Assembly: GCA_022410635.1 (NCBI GenBank)
Contig: JAJVDF010000046.1
Coordinates: 516,915 to 580,914 of the forward strand
Length of the DNA stretch: 64,000 bases
Source of the DNA: Tretioscincus oriximinensis
Lineage: Eukaryota; Chordata; Lepidosauria; Squamata; Gymnophthalmidae
Reading direction: 5' to 3'
The position numbers were made by a program, and so were the translations under genes. How positions within the stretch are numbered: the stretch's first letter is position 1; the number at the start of each line of letters is the position of its first letter. The notes below the pieces were generated by a model. That model was not told the origin of the DNA, ran no database searches, and saw nothing but the letters and a program-made list of their open reading frames with translations. Of the stretch, positions 46,272 to 57,805 are shown one piece after another.

Positions 46272-47715
46272 CAATTGCACACACACAAAGAAAATAAAGA
46301 TGGCAGGAGAGCTGTCCCAAAGTGCTAAGAACTCCCAATAAACGATGCCATAAAAATTGAACTGCTCCCTCTTTTACCTTTTAACTGTTACCTTGACTTC
46401 AATCTACTCTTTTACCTGATAAGCACTGTGATCTTTTTCTCTCTCCAAAGGATCTGCGATGGACGACAATAAAGAAAGCATTAATTATCATGCACTGTAT
46501 ACATTTCTCGTTAATAAATCTTGGATTTGCATTGCTCATCACCATGTTTCTTTATATAGGATGCAGCGGCATGAACATGGAAGGCTTTTATATCATAAGT
46601 TCTGGTCTTTCCAGTTTCGTCTGGGAATAAAGCGTATTATTTTCTTGGGAAAACATAATTTTTCATATCTCTTGCCCCAAAGCTTGGGCTCGTAAGCCAT
46701 TTTCTAGAAAATATATCTGTATGAAGGTTTCTAAATACCTGATGGAAATAATATACAGGAATCTTTCTACCTGTTTCACTGAAGTTTCAACTGATAGATG
46801 CAGGAAGGTTTAGTCAATTTTGATTTTGTAAATCTGCCGTGACAGTGTCAAAAAAGTGCAAAAAAATCTGTTGTAAAATGATTTTCTAAGTATTTCTTAA
46901 CTTTATTTTTCAAAATGATATGCGTAAAATAAAATCTAAGGAGATTTTTACACATCGGTGAAAAGAGCTAAAAATAAATGCTTCTTTGGGAGAGAGAAGT
47001 TGTCAGTTTCTAGTGCCTTTCTTGTCTTGATAGTATGATCAGTAGGCAGCCTTTAAAAGCTTTTATTTAAGATTACAGTAAGTGCTCCATAAACCCCAGA
47101 TTATATGTATTGTATGCTTTACTACATTTTGATTTTTTAATTGAAATCAAACTGGAAATCAGCTTGCAATCATCCGATGACTGAATTGGAGGAAAGACCA
47201 ATATGGCAATCGAATCTTGGTATGTTGCGGGCAGATTAAAGTGGAACATGCATCTTAAATTATTTTATTTCTACTTCATATGTAGATTTTAACTATAGCA
47301 AGAAAACAGCCATGACATCCTTTTTTATTTCCCCCCCCCCCAATTAATCAGCAAGACAAAAATCAAGATAAAAATAGTGTCACCCCTAAATAAAAATAAT
47401 TGTTGAAAAACAATTGATTCCTTTAAAATAAAATTGTGCAGAAACTGCATGTAACTAAAATTTAAATCCTGCCATACATAATGTGTTTGGAGGAAAGTAT
47501 TCTATCCTATACTTGCCAATGTGCAGAACAAAGTAGTTTTTTAAGAATGAAGAAGCATATATATATCTATATATCTATAAATATATATATTCATTCTGTA
47601 TTTTATGTGAAACAGAGCTATCTTATGTAGGGTTTTTGTGTGTTCCACGAGGTGAAATTTGTATTGTAAAACAAAATGGTGAAGGAAAATAATAAAAAAG
47701 ACTTTTAAACAACTT
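46272..47715 (+). other. SGMS1: SGMS1 3' UTR
   Basis: AT-rich and repeat-poor compared with the introns, which suits an exon. Early AATAAA signals occur at 46293 and near 46336, and the last good one at 47691, so short and long 3' UTRs are both possible. Has a TATATATC/TATA microsatellite near 47558-47591 and a C-run at 47332-47341. The frame 46459-46695 inside it is not considered coding. Confidence 0.75.
47691..47696 (+). terminator. SGMS1: Distal polyadenylation signal of SGMS1
   Basis: AATAAA followed 15-30 bp later by ACTTGTCTCTTTTTTAC, a U/GU-rich downstream element. Predicted cleavage is at about 47710-47716. Confidence 0.6.
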
Positions 47716-48030
47716 GTCTCTTTTTTACAATGTACTAGTTTCTCCTATCTATTTTTGTATCTCTTTTATTGTGTCTTTCATTTTCTGTTTTTCTCTCTAC
47801 TCCTCTCTTTCTCTCCCTTTCATTTTCTTCTAATTTCCTTTCAATGGATTGCTATTGTTCTGTCTGTCTAAATCCTTTATTTTTTCTGCTGCCTCCCTCT
47901 CCTTCTCTGTCCCCTTCTTTTTTGTCTCCCTCCAAGACTCCAAAAAACTAAATCTCGTTCCATGTCTGACCAGTGCTGTGAATTGTACATTAATATGTTT
48001 TTCGTATTGTCCACTCTTGTACGAATTCTA
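47716..48030. other. CT-rich intergenic DNA
   Basis: Pyrimidine-rich, with TTTCTCTCT-type runs at 47765-47930. No gene. Confidence 0.6.
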
Positions 48031-48049
48031 GCATGAGAAAAATACCTGA

Positions 48050-48260
48050 CACTCATTTTGATGTCACTTCCGACATTTACTTCTGGGGAATGGTGTCCAG
48101 GAAGAGACATCACTTCCTGTCCCGCCCAGGAAATGATGTCATAAAAATTCCACGCATGGTTTGCACACGAGATAAACCCTGTCTGCTCAAGATTTTCAGG
48201 CTCCCTGCCAGATATTTTATTCCAGGAGCTCCCATCATTGTCTCTGTTCCACCAGCCGGC
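48050..48260 (-). repeat. Relative of the 1203-1302 tandem repeat
   Basis: CACTTCCTGTCCCGCCCAGG then AAATGATGTCA (48111-48141) is the reverse complement of the unit at 1203-1291. The flank to 48260 is GC-richer and unassigned. Confidence 0.55.
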
Positions 48261-48634
48261 TACAATCACAGCTGTGTTTTGCTTTGCTATACCATCAAGC
48301 CATAGTGACAAGTGGGCTTCTTTTTACTTCTGTCTTCCTTCTCTTTCTACTGCTGCCTACTCGCCTCTTCCTGTTTACAGCTCATTTCTAATCACTGGAT
48401 ATGCTGGGTTGCCTGTCCAAAACAGGCCACCCATGGCTACCCATGACCATTCTCCAGGGTCCATGGTTTGCCTTTTATATATAAGGATGCTCTGTATGAA
48501 TTTGATTTTTGAGGGAGGCAGGTTTGTGTTTCTTCTAGCATTTAAATGTTTACTGATCACATATATACGTTTTGTGGAGTTCCATATATTATGTTTTTTT
48601 CCATTCCATTGACAGCAATGTAAATGGAAATTTA

Positions 48635-49005
48635 AAACAATGATTAAAATTAAGATTAGGATTGGAAATCAATGTAGAAAAATCCATAATGTTTGTAAAT
48701 GTTAGACCTGTGGAACAAAAGAAAATTGGCAATTACCAGAGTGGAATATAGGTGAAATATTCAGAAATGAATAGTATGAAAAATATCTTTAATTTAGTTC
48801 CAGAAAAAAAATGGAAAGAAAAGAAATAGAAAAAAAAGCAGGATGGAGAAATAAAAAATATGGGAGTGTTATCTAGGTTGACATCATTAAAAATAATGAT
48901 TATATCTAGAGTATTATATGTATTTCAAGTACTATGAACCAATTTTGTAAATGTTGGATAAGAAAATTAGATTTTGGGTATTTCCAAACATTTTTAGCAA
49001 GTTTT
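48635..49005 (+). mobile_element. Decayed L1 ORF2 fragment
   Basis: Translates to 'GLEINVEKSIMFVNV' and, further on, 'LTSLKIMIISRVLYVFQVL', which align with the L1 ORF2 segments 'GLKINMDKSELLTINV' and 'NIVKMIILPKFLFLFQTL' at 24186-25096. Frameshifts and stops separate them. Confidence 0.7.
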
Positions 49006-49399
49006 GTGTAGTCATTAGAAGTGTGCAATGACGTATTTCAATCCATATAATGAAACATGCAATATGTTGTAGTCCCAATGAACTCATCAAAACAACATTC
49101 TACTGTTTCTTTAGGGGAAATAAAGTGTCAGTTTATAAACCATAGATGGCCTTGCACTGACAGGTTTAAATGCAGCATAACAACAGCAACAAATTGTCAG
49201 AAGCATACCAAGAAGAAATGAAATATCTCCCTAGTGGATTGTGAATAGACAGGATGTTGTAAATTTACTCTTTTCCAGTACTAGGAAAAGTACTAGTACT
49301 TATCATTTAAGATAAGCTCTAAATTGTATGCAGACATACATTAGAAGCATACAAATAGAAGCAGCATCCCTATTCTGTCCATTAATCCCACATTAAAAA

Positions 49400-50050
49400 C
49401 AATCCCTCACTTTAATCGAGATGTTTTATACTACATTTGGATATGGTATACAAAGTTACCTTCTCAATGCATTGTACTAAAAAAATTATTATATGGGCTG
49501 ACAGATAGGCATCTACACCTAATTCTTCAGTAAAAATTTATCAGATTGGCAAATTTAACAAAATTGAAATGTTTGGCCCATTTTTTTGCTTTTAAATGCT
49601 CAATTTATAACAATTGAAACAATTTTTGATACCATGCAGCATACCAATTTTTAGCAATAACTGTTCAGGCTACTAATATCAAAAGTATATTATTTTAAAA
49701 AAACATTCACTAGCGTTTGTTCTTGAAAAATGAACAACCATAAATTCATGGTAAATAAGCGATGTTGTGTTGTTTTATATCCTTCCCCTTCTACCAATTT
49801 CCTGAGTTGTTTGACATGTGGACATCTCCACCACATGCAGGTGTATATTACAAGAATGCCAACGTTTGTTTGTTGATTTAGCGATTATACATTAGCACCA
49901 TATTGGACATACCGTTTTGTAAGCATTTTCTAGAAAGATCCTCTTGATGCAAGGATTCTCTTCATCCTCTTTGTTGCAAGGAAAATTGTCCAGGTTTTGT
50001 CTTAATCTCTAGTATTAATGAAGTAAAGGATTTTTGATTTTATAGATCTG
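49400..50050 (-). mobile_element. Decayed L1 ORF2 C-terminal fragment
   Basis: Read in reverse near 49850-49800 it gives YTCMWWRCPHV, the conserved C-terminal Cys/His region of L1 ORF2. The rest is AT-rich and diverged. Orientation is opposite to 48635-49005. Confidence 0.55.
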
Positions 50051-50440
50051 GAATTGGTGATGGGCTTTGGCCATCCTTTACCGTTAATATTTTATAAATA
50101 AGATATGCTTCTCTTTTAGAGATGTAGAACAAGAGAAGCATGCTTTCAAATTTAGTCACTTCTTTAAATCTAGGAAAATCTAAACTTATCAAAACTCCTT
50201 TTAAAAATCCAAACTGTGAATAACATTTATGGATCGCAACAGCACTTATGACCCACTGATCTGAAGCTATGAGTGCTGGATGAGAAATGGATCCCAATTC
50301 TTTGTCTCATGTATCAGAAATACCATCCAAAATAATCCCCTTTCCCATAAGTAATATTTGATGACAGATGATTTATCTGGCATGTTGTCTGGTATCTGGT
50401 TCATATATTGTATGAATGGGCATATTTTTCTAAGAGAATT

Positions 50441-50529
50441 TATTTATTTATTTATACATACATACATACATACATACATACATACATACATACATACATA
50501 CATACATACATACATACATACATACATAC
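50441..50529. repeat. (TTTA)n then (CATA)n microsatellite
   Basis: About 3.5 TTTA units followed by about 19 CATA units. The Tyr-Ile-His-Thr open frame across it is a repeat artefact. Confidence 0.97.
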
Positions 50530-50645
50530 CCTGCCCTATACCCGAAGTTAGAAAAATGGCAGGAGCAGCACCAAAGGATGACATATTTTTAATTCCCAGA
50601 ACTAGGTGGATATCTAGACATGCACAGAACATCAACCACTGCGCT
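50530..50645 (-). mobile_element. SINE tail and body fragment
   Basis: CCCTGCCCTATACCCGAAG follows the microsatellite directly, as in 15583 and 51718. The microsatellite has grown from the SINE's tail repeat. Confidence 0.6.
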
Positions 50646-50722
50646 AGAAGAAAAATTGTCTGATAGCCTACCTGAAGGCTTGTGTTCCAGATAGCAATTA
50701 CCAGTAGGGTAAACTTAACGAT

Positions 50723-50900
50723 TTTTTAATCAATTAATTTTACTGCTTTTTCAGTTAATTACAAACAAAAACATCAATAAAAGAATAGACGTAATGAATA
50801 TGTAACATTTGGTACCATAATATAACATATATACAATAACAAATCCCCACCATCATAAACCAACACTTATCCCTCCATGGCATCCAATTTATCCCTATAG
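50723..50900 (-). repeat. AT-rich interspersed repeat-like segment
   Basis: Opens TTTTTTAATCAATTAATTTTAC, then AATTACAAACAAAAACATCA and an AT-rich stretch. Family unassigned. Confidence 0.3.
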
Positions 50901-51049
50901 AAGGTTCAAGTAATTAACTGGCTCCCAAAATGTAATGATGGGAAGTGGCTCAAGGACTCGTCCCTGTACAGGGTTTTTGGCCATTTTAGACATCAGTCCA
51001 TGGGAGAAATTTAAAACTATGAGGATTCTCCCTCACTTCTGCTGTTCCG

Positions 51050-51232
51050 CTCTTTGGTCACGTAATGGTCATATGACCATTGCCCTGCCTCTTTTTTGTC
51101 ATGTGACAGTCACATAACCATTGGCCTCACCCCTTTTAATCGCATTACTTCTGGGACAGCATCTTAATGGAGTCATGTGACCAAAAAGGTCAGTGGTCAT
51201 GTGATCACCATATGATCAAAAAGGGGTGGACC
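51050..51232. repeat. Palindrome-rich block with repeated GTCATGTGAC
   Basis: GTCATGTGAC at 51098 and 51172, GTCATGTGAT at 51196, GGTCATATGACC at 51067 and GGTCACGTAA at 51056. Outer phrases CACCCCTTTT (51128) and AAAAGGGGTG (51219) are inverted, so the block may be a small inverted-repeat element. Confidence 0.55.
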
Positions 51233-51717
51233 CCATATGAGATTATCACTCTGATTTTATACCATCACTGTTATCCAAATGTATGTTTGCTCCATGGAAG
51301 GTCACTGATGCATCTAGGGCCTGATGGTGATGTGCCTGGAGTACTTAAAAGTCCAACAATCCAGCCCATTGTGTACTGAATAAATCCAAATTTAAAAATC
51401 CAAAACAAGAGTCAACTGACGTGTTTCAATTTTGCAGATTTTATTAAACTAATCTCAGAAATTAAAACAGTAAATGGCTACCAAAATTAGCTATTTTGCA
51501 AAATTCCAAGTTCTTATGGTCACCTTTGTCCATCTAATATTAGTGCCAAACAGTTTCCAAATTGTAAGAATGATTACACAGAATGGCAGTGGAGGCCTGG
51601 CAACTCCTCCTTTGGGTGCCCCAGCATCTTAGCCANCTTGGGGGTGGGTGGGTGTACAGTTCTGTTGGTAACACAAGCTCATTCCCCAAGTGAGTATCCA
51701 AAAATTTTTTAACTACC

Positions 51718-51935
51718 AATTTATTTATTTATTTATTTGTACTTGTGTCCCACCCTATACCCGAAGGTCTCAGGGTGGCCAATCATAGGGGTTACACAAA
51801 ACTTTTGCTGCTTTCTTCACAACGGACACCCTGTGAAATAGGTGGGGCTGAGAGACTTGTGACTGGCCCAATGTCGCCCAGTTGACTTTCATAGAGGAGT
51901 GGGGAATCAAACCAGGGGACTACCAGATAAGTCAC
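51718..51935 (-). mobile_element. tRNA-headed SINE, third copy
   Basis: (TTTA)n, then CCACCCTATACCCGAAGGTC ... GAGGAGTGGGGAATCAAACC. Same family as 5484 and 15583, with a mutated B box. Confidence 0.8.
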
Positions 51936-52490
51936 TAAAGTGCTTCAATATCTCCTTGCTACAGTTCTTCTTATGTTTGCTTTGTTATTGTGTAATTTCC
52001 TGTGTTTGTCTTAATTGTATTTATTAAAGTAAATTCCATTTGTGAAACCATGTGTGGTCTTTCCAATCAAATGCTACGACTGTTTGCACAAATGATATTA
52101 TGTCATTAATCATTTATTTCTGTATATGTGTAACATTAACATTTCAAAAGCCATGAAACATACTCATTTTCCACAAAATCAACAAAACAGAGCTAAACAG
52201 ACAAAGTAATATGGACGTTTTATCTCCTAAGTTTCATAAAGTTGTAATGACATCAGTGCACCACAGAGCGTCAGTGGTGGACTATAGAAAACCTGAAAGC
52301 GCTCTATTATAACTGGTGAAACAAAGCATTAATTGCATGTTTCCACTGAGCAATAGGTGAGCTAGTATGACCATTTAAACTGTGGGAGAAGAAGAGATTG
52401 CACATCACAATAACTGGAGCATGGTGGCCTCCTTCATAGGATGGAATATGCTCCTGGGAGTACCATGTTTGCAAACTATCCTGCATTTGA
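51936..52490. other. No gene recognised
   Basis: AT-rich DNA without a clear repeat or coding signal. Confidence 0.5.
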
Positions 52491-53254
52491 GTCTAGTGGC
52501 ATTCCTTAATCTTTCAAAAAGAACCACTGCGTCTTAGCAAAATAATCCTGCATAGAATCAATCCTGAGATCTTTTCATCTCTGGATAAAGTTAGCATGGA
52601 CGAGGAGGTGCCAACTAAGCATTTTGTCAACCACACAACTTCTTGGTCACAGAAAGACCCTGCAAAGTAAAGCACCATGGCCTGGAGTGATTGTTTTCTG
52701 CACATTATAGGTCACCTGTGGATCTGGCCATAGTATCATGGTTTTCTTCCTTTTCAGATGAGTTTATGAGAAAAACTGCCATAGTAATCTTTCGCTCTGA
52801 TCACACAGGGTTCAGCACATTCTTTAACTCTGAAGATCTAAAAGAACATGTGTGACCTGTATCGTGGTTCGCTTCCCGATATTCCGCACCAATATGGCAA
52901 AGAAGGCAGCTCAACCAGAGTGCTAGACACGTGTAACAGCAATCACACGGGAACACATGGAGAAGAAGTAGCCTCAGGAGGATCCCAGGGTTATGGAGTC
53001 CTCCAGAGGGACCAAAAACTTCAACTTTTATTGATTACTAGATCAGAAGGCGTGATTGAAATTATAACGGGGTAAAAAGGGGTGGAGGAGACCCAACGTG
53101 GGTCAGTGATGTCACAGGTGATGCGTTATTCCCCCTCCCAAGGGGGAACCATGGGTACAGGAACCAATAGGGGTAAAGAAGTGTGTGTGTGTGCTGTGGC
53201 TACTGAATGGACCTTAGCTTCCATTGTGAAACCCTGTCAATCAAATTAATGACA
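52491..53254 (-). mobile_element. Possible LTR retroelement 5' end: LTR, primer-binding site, leader
   Basis: On the - strand, a candidate LTR from about 53254 (TGTCATTAATTTGATTGA) to 52895 contains AATAAA near 53026 and ends ...GCCA. Three bases later comes TGGTGCGGAATATCGGGA (52891-52874), which looks like a site complementary to a tRNA 3' end (TGG, acceptor, CGGGA of the T-stem). Downstream sequence is degraded and no gag or pol is recognisable. The opposite LTR was not found, so the boundaries are tentative. Confidence 0.4.
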
Positions 53255-53770
53255 GGAATAGTGAGTCATATCAAGGGCCAAAACTCTGATGACCCATGAT
53301 TGATAGTCAAACAAAGGATAGACAGCAGTGTCCATAGAAAGGTAGAAACAGTAAATAGTGACTTCCCTTTTGTACAGTGGGATATGCTTTAGGCTACATT
53401 GCCAAAGTGTGATTCCCAGCAGGGGCCAAGCTAGCCTTAGTGTTAAAGCTAACATTTGTCTTCCCTAGCCTGATGGGATTAAGTGGCCCTTTTCAGTAAG
53501 GCCATTTAGACAGGAGCTACCATTCATAGGTGCCCCTAAAGGAAAAGGAAAAAGATTAAGTAGGTTCCTGGGGTTGAGCAGAGGTCAGCTTGACCAAGGA
53601 AATTTTGCAAGAAAATTACCCAGAGGTCTCACTTTGGTAGCTTTGGCCCAGACAGGTATATCTGATATTAATAATATATCATTTCTAATATGTGTCCCAT
53701 GAGAATTTCCCACAGACCTGGGCCTGAATGTCTAGACACCTGAACACCTTTGGCTGAAAAAACTGCTCTC
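53255..53770. other. No gene recognised
   Basis: Mixed-composition DNA without coding or repeat assignment. Confidence 0.5.
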
Positions 53771-53890
53771 CCTTCCCTACTTTATGAATTTTTTGTTTTA
53801 TTATGTTAATCTGGATTTTAGTGTTCTCCGCCCTGAGACTTTCGTGTGTAGGGCTGCATACAAATGTAAATAAATAAATAAATAAATAGA
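53771..53890 (+). mobile_element. SINE/LINE 3' tail fragment
   Basis: CTCCGCCCTGAGACTTTCGT ... followed by (AAAT)n: the shared tail in + orientation. Confidence 0.65.
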
Positions 53891-55530
53891 AGAACAATGA
53901 TGTCACAGCTTTGTATCACCATGCACAGGGCATTCTAGTTTTCTACATATACAGTATATTATCATATATCCAAGAGAGGGATCAGTTGTCCTATTGTCTT
54001 TCCCCCAATCTGAGATGATATAGCCCTAAATTGATTAACCTGCTTCTTCTGAGGACTTGGCCTCCTAAGAAACTAGAAAGAACTAGCAAGCCTGGAGGAT
54101 TCTGGAGCCTCGCCTAGCAGTGCCAGTGAAGGAATTTATAATCATCATTCCTTGGTTGAAATGGTCTGAAAACAATGGGGAGATTGACAGACTCCAGACT
54201 CCCCAGCTTCTTTCTGGTTGTAAGGATGTGGGCTGCCAGCAGGAAGGTCAGTCTGTGCATATGCTAAAAATGTGCTCGGTTGTCTGGCCTCCTTACAGAA
54301 TTTATGTGTGGACGGGTAGTCTGGGCAGTGGCTTGCTTGCTGGTTTTCCTGGCACCAGCTGAAACAGTTTCTTAAAAGGAGCATTAACAGTCCAAGATGT
54401 CAAGGGGAAATTAAGTTTCAGCATTATAAATGGCAGTGGCACATTATGGGTGGGAATAAATATGGCAAGAATGGGGAAGCTGTCCAGCTGGGTCCTATTG
54501 CCAGGGATGTGTGGCTTCTTTGCCAGAACATAGAATATGCTGCAAAGTGCTGTCGCTTGTCTCACCCTCAGTCTGTCTGTTCAACAGCACTCCTAGGTCA
54601 TGTAGGGCCACAGCAGAGAAGGCAGGCCAGTTATTCCCTGGGTTTGCTGCCTCCTTTGTTAGGACAGCTGAAACTCAGGCTGTTCAACTTCTTCTGCAGA
54701 AAAAACTATCAAGCTGGCGTATCCGCTTGCCTTCTTCAACCCTTTTATTTCTATCAAGAGAGACAAGGAAGTTCTGGATGCTTTATCTACTCACTCAAAA
54801 CCCTGTTTGTTCTCAAGGTTGGCTGGGGCAATAAGCACTAATTTCAACATGCTGCCTCATAATGAATGTGAGGTGACCACATATGTATCATCACTCTCGT
54901 CCTTCTTGCTACAGTGTATATCCACCCTGCGATATAAAAGCCCAGGTATAATGGATGTTCTGATTATGAAACAATTTTTTCAACCATCTTCAGTTTATGC
55001 ATCTCCAGATGAGAGAGAATAAGGAAATCATAGGATAGCTCTTTGTAAAGGGAATCAGCCACCGTCTCAGATTTGTTTCTTGCTGTCGATGGAGACATCA
55101 CATCTTAGTGCCCTGGTGACTAAGATTTTTAGTACATTGTAGAAGGAATTCCATGGTAACCTGATAATACAGAGGTCATTTCTGCATGTCTTCTGATGCC
55201 AAGGTCTACTAGTAACTTTAATTGGACCTTCCTGTGACTAGAACTGTACTCTGATAAATAAGAGGGATAAGTGGATTAATTTATGTGGATAAATAAGGTC
55301 AACCACTGGCATAACCCCACAGACCTGAATTAATATGCGAATCAGTGAGTCCAGAAAGCTAACCTCAGGGGGGTCCCTATTCAAGTAACTTGCAGAAAGA
55401 TCCTGTGAAATCCTAAATGTTTTAGGATCCAGTTATTTGTAGAAGTATCGTCCATATTTTCCTATTGGCTGGGTAAGATTTTCAGAGGAAATCTCTGATA
55501 ATCCTTTGTCCTGCATATGTTCATAGGGTA
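53891..55530. other. No gene supported
   Basis: Contains open frames up to 131 codons (54446-54841 and its overlapping partner 54511-54834) but none has a recognisable domain or splice framework. Confidence 0.5.
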
Positions 55531-55790
55531 GCGCTTTGTAAGAGAATTTCCTCCTCAGCTCCTAGACTTTGGAATACCCTCACCCTGGAAATATGCTAGG
55601 ATCTTAGCTACTTTCCCTGAAGCACCCAATTGACCCCTTTCTGTTTACTCTGGATTTGGAAGACTTTTATGAAACAGCTTGGTGAGTGAAGGAGTCTTGG
55701 GTTTTTTAAAAAAAAATGTTCTTGTACCCCACCCTGAGACCATGTGCTGGAAGGAGATATAAAATAAGCGGATAAATAAACAAATATTGG
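55531..55790 (+). mobile_element. L2-like LINE 3' end
   Basis: CTCAGCTCCTAGACTTTGGA, AATACCCTCACCCTGG and a tail CCCCACCCTGAGACCATG...GATATAAAATAAG are laid out like a L2 LINE 3' UTR with the tail shared by the local SINEs. Confidence 0.5.
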
Positions 55791-57056
55791 AGTAAGTATA
55801 CCAGCCTATAATATTTTCATTTTCATATTTGTACGTATTTGTGTCTATAACAACTAGAAATACTGTTAAAGATTTCTAAACAAAATATGAAAAAAGTAAA
55901 CTAAGATTCTTGGGAATTCAAAATCTGTACTTGTTCCTGCTATTTGCACAGTCCCCAGACTTTTCCTTAATGAAGTCAGATGTAAAACCTGGAACTTAGG
56001 GTTGACCATAGCAGAGTAATGCATTTTAAGGAGAAGCTCTTCTCTCTAAGCAACAGTCATTGCAAGGGCAAATGACTGGAAACTACTGAGAAGAACAGTA
56101 TAAAAATATTTTAAATCTAAATAAAATTGTATCATGGAACATACCTTGGGAAAAAAGTTAGTTCCAGTATCACTCTAGATATTATTACATGCTTCCCCAA
56201 AGCACTACACTGTTCCTGATTAATTTTTATTTTTAGAATTTAGGGTTGCTGCCTTCCAGCAAAAATACTCCCAAGACAGATAGATAGGTAGATAAACAAG
56301 GCACTAAGATGCTTCATCGATATGACTTTGTATCTATTAAGTGAATTTTATATAGCACAACTGGGGGTCCCAAACTCACCACATTTATCTAAGCAGCTGT
56401 GTTAATTTATTAGAGGGTCAAAAATACTTCAGAAATTACTGACATAGGATTAAAAAGGGGGGGAAAAGGCAGGGGGAATCAACACCATGATTACACCACA
56501 AAGCAATTATGCAATTCGTAATAAAACAGTAACAGAAAGAACAACTTTCTTAATGGTGACTGAGCTTCCCCAAGAGCCTCAATTAAATCAATAGACTGTA
56601 CATGTTGATGTTTCTTCACCAAATCAAGTTAGCATGCTGATAGCACAATTTTAAGAAAAGAGGCTTCTAGATAAATAAATGGATCTTTCAAGTCGGCAAA
56701 CATTACCAAACCATGGTTCCCAAGAAGAAATCCGAAGAGCACAGGGATATCACCAAGGTTGGGAGACTATAGACCATTGATGACCTGTTCTTGACATTAT
56801 GGAAACCAAGGAACCAAATTTATTCAGTGTTTTTCTCCTGGGCTGAAGTAGTGGTGGACTTAGGCTAAAAATATTGGTTGGCAGGAGACAAAGAGTCCCC
56901 CAACCATAAAGCATTTGGAGGGAGGGCACAAACCCAACGCGCATGGTAACTGCCAAACCCAATAATCTCATACGCATCTCAAACAATGCCCCATCCTGGC
57001 CCTGTCTAGACTGAGATAGGAAGGAGGCCCACCTCATTAGTTCCCCACTTGACATC
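55791..57056. other. No gene recognised
   Basis: AT-rich DNA with a short GATA stub (56278-56295). The frame 56750-57055 is not supported. Confidence 0.5.
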
Positions 57057-57065
57057 AGGTAAGCT

Positions 57066-57256
57066 AGGATGTCCAGATGACCCCTTTTGGGGTGTTTGTT
57101 GAAAACCCGTTTTTGGAGTGCCTTCTGGTTTTTTCTGAGGAAAAAAATAATTCAAAATCTTTTTTGAAAAACAATCTTTTTGTGAAAAAGTTTTCCTCAG
57201 AAAAAACTGGGAGGTACCCCAAAACTGGGTTTTCAACTGGTCAGCCTGGTCAGCCT
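57066..57256. mobile_element. MITE A, relative of 21585-21793
   Basis: Starts AGGATGTCCAGATGACCCC, ends CTGGTCAGCCTGGTCAGCCT; interior TTTTCTGAGGAAAAAA and TTTTCCTCAGAAAAAAC face each other as inverted repeats. AGGTAAGCT flanks both sides (57057-57065 and 57257-57265). Confidence 0.8.
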
Positions 57257-57265
57257 AGGTAAGCT

Positions 57266-57796
57266 AGACTGACCAGATTTTCTGAGGCCCAAACTGGGGT
57301 AATTAATATTTGTGCTAATTTGCATATTCATAAATATGCAAATTACCCACCAACATGCATTCCCTTCCGAAATTCCTGCCCAAGAAATCTGTGAAGCATG
57401 TGAGAATTTTTTAAGTGTGTGAGAACTTTGGAGTACATCAGATTTTTAATTTTTTTTTACAGAGGGGAGGGTGCCTTCTAGTTGCTAGAGACCCCTAGTG
57501 GTGGTGCAGTGTATCAGTTTTTTAAAAAAATCATTTTTAAGTGTGCGAGAATTGTTTGAAGTGCATGAGAATTTTTATTTTTTACTGAGTGGAAGGTGCT
57601 TTCAGGAGCTGGCCCCGGTTGCCAGAACCCCCTAGTGGTGGTGCAGTGATTTTTTTTNAAAAAAATTTTTTTCAATTTTTTTCAATTTATTTTTTTCCTC
57701 AGCAAAAAACGGGGAAATGGCGCCCCCTCCCGGGAGGGAGGGCTAATAACCCCCAAACCGGGTTCCCCCCCCAAAAGGGGGCATTTGGTCAGCCTA
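57266..57796. mobile_element. MITE B, larger relative with internal duplications
   Basis: Starts AGACTGACCAGATTTTCTGA, ends GGGGGCATTTGGTCAGCCTAA and is followed by a third AGGTAAGCT (57797-57805). Inside are a 12-bp-arm hairpin (57317-57344) and two diverged units each containing CCCTAGTGGTGGTGCAGTG (57492 and 57630). Confidence 0.75.
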
Positions 57797-57805
57797 AGGT
57801 AAGCT

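Noticed and set aside
46459..46695. 78-codon frame after the SGMS1 stop
   Set aside because: It lies in the 3' UTR and has no recognisable family or start context of note.
50455..50529. Regular repeat resembling an array
   Set aside because: A (CATA)n microsatellite grown from a SINE tail; no spacers, so not CRISPR-like.
54446..54841. 131-codon + strand frame overlapping another at 54511-54834
   Set aside because: Two overlapping frames of similar length in mixed-composition DNA, no domain, no splice framework, no conserved-looking text.
57317..57344. Two ATTTGCAT octamer-like motifs as a regulatory site
   Set aside because: They form the arms of a small hairpin inside a MITE, so are better explained by the transposon's palindrome.
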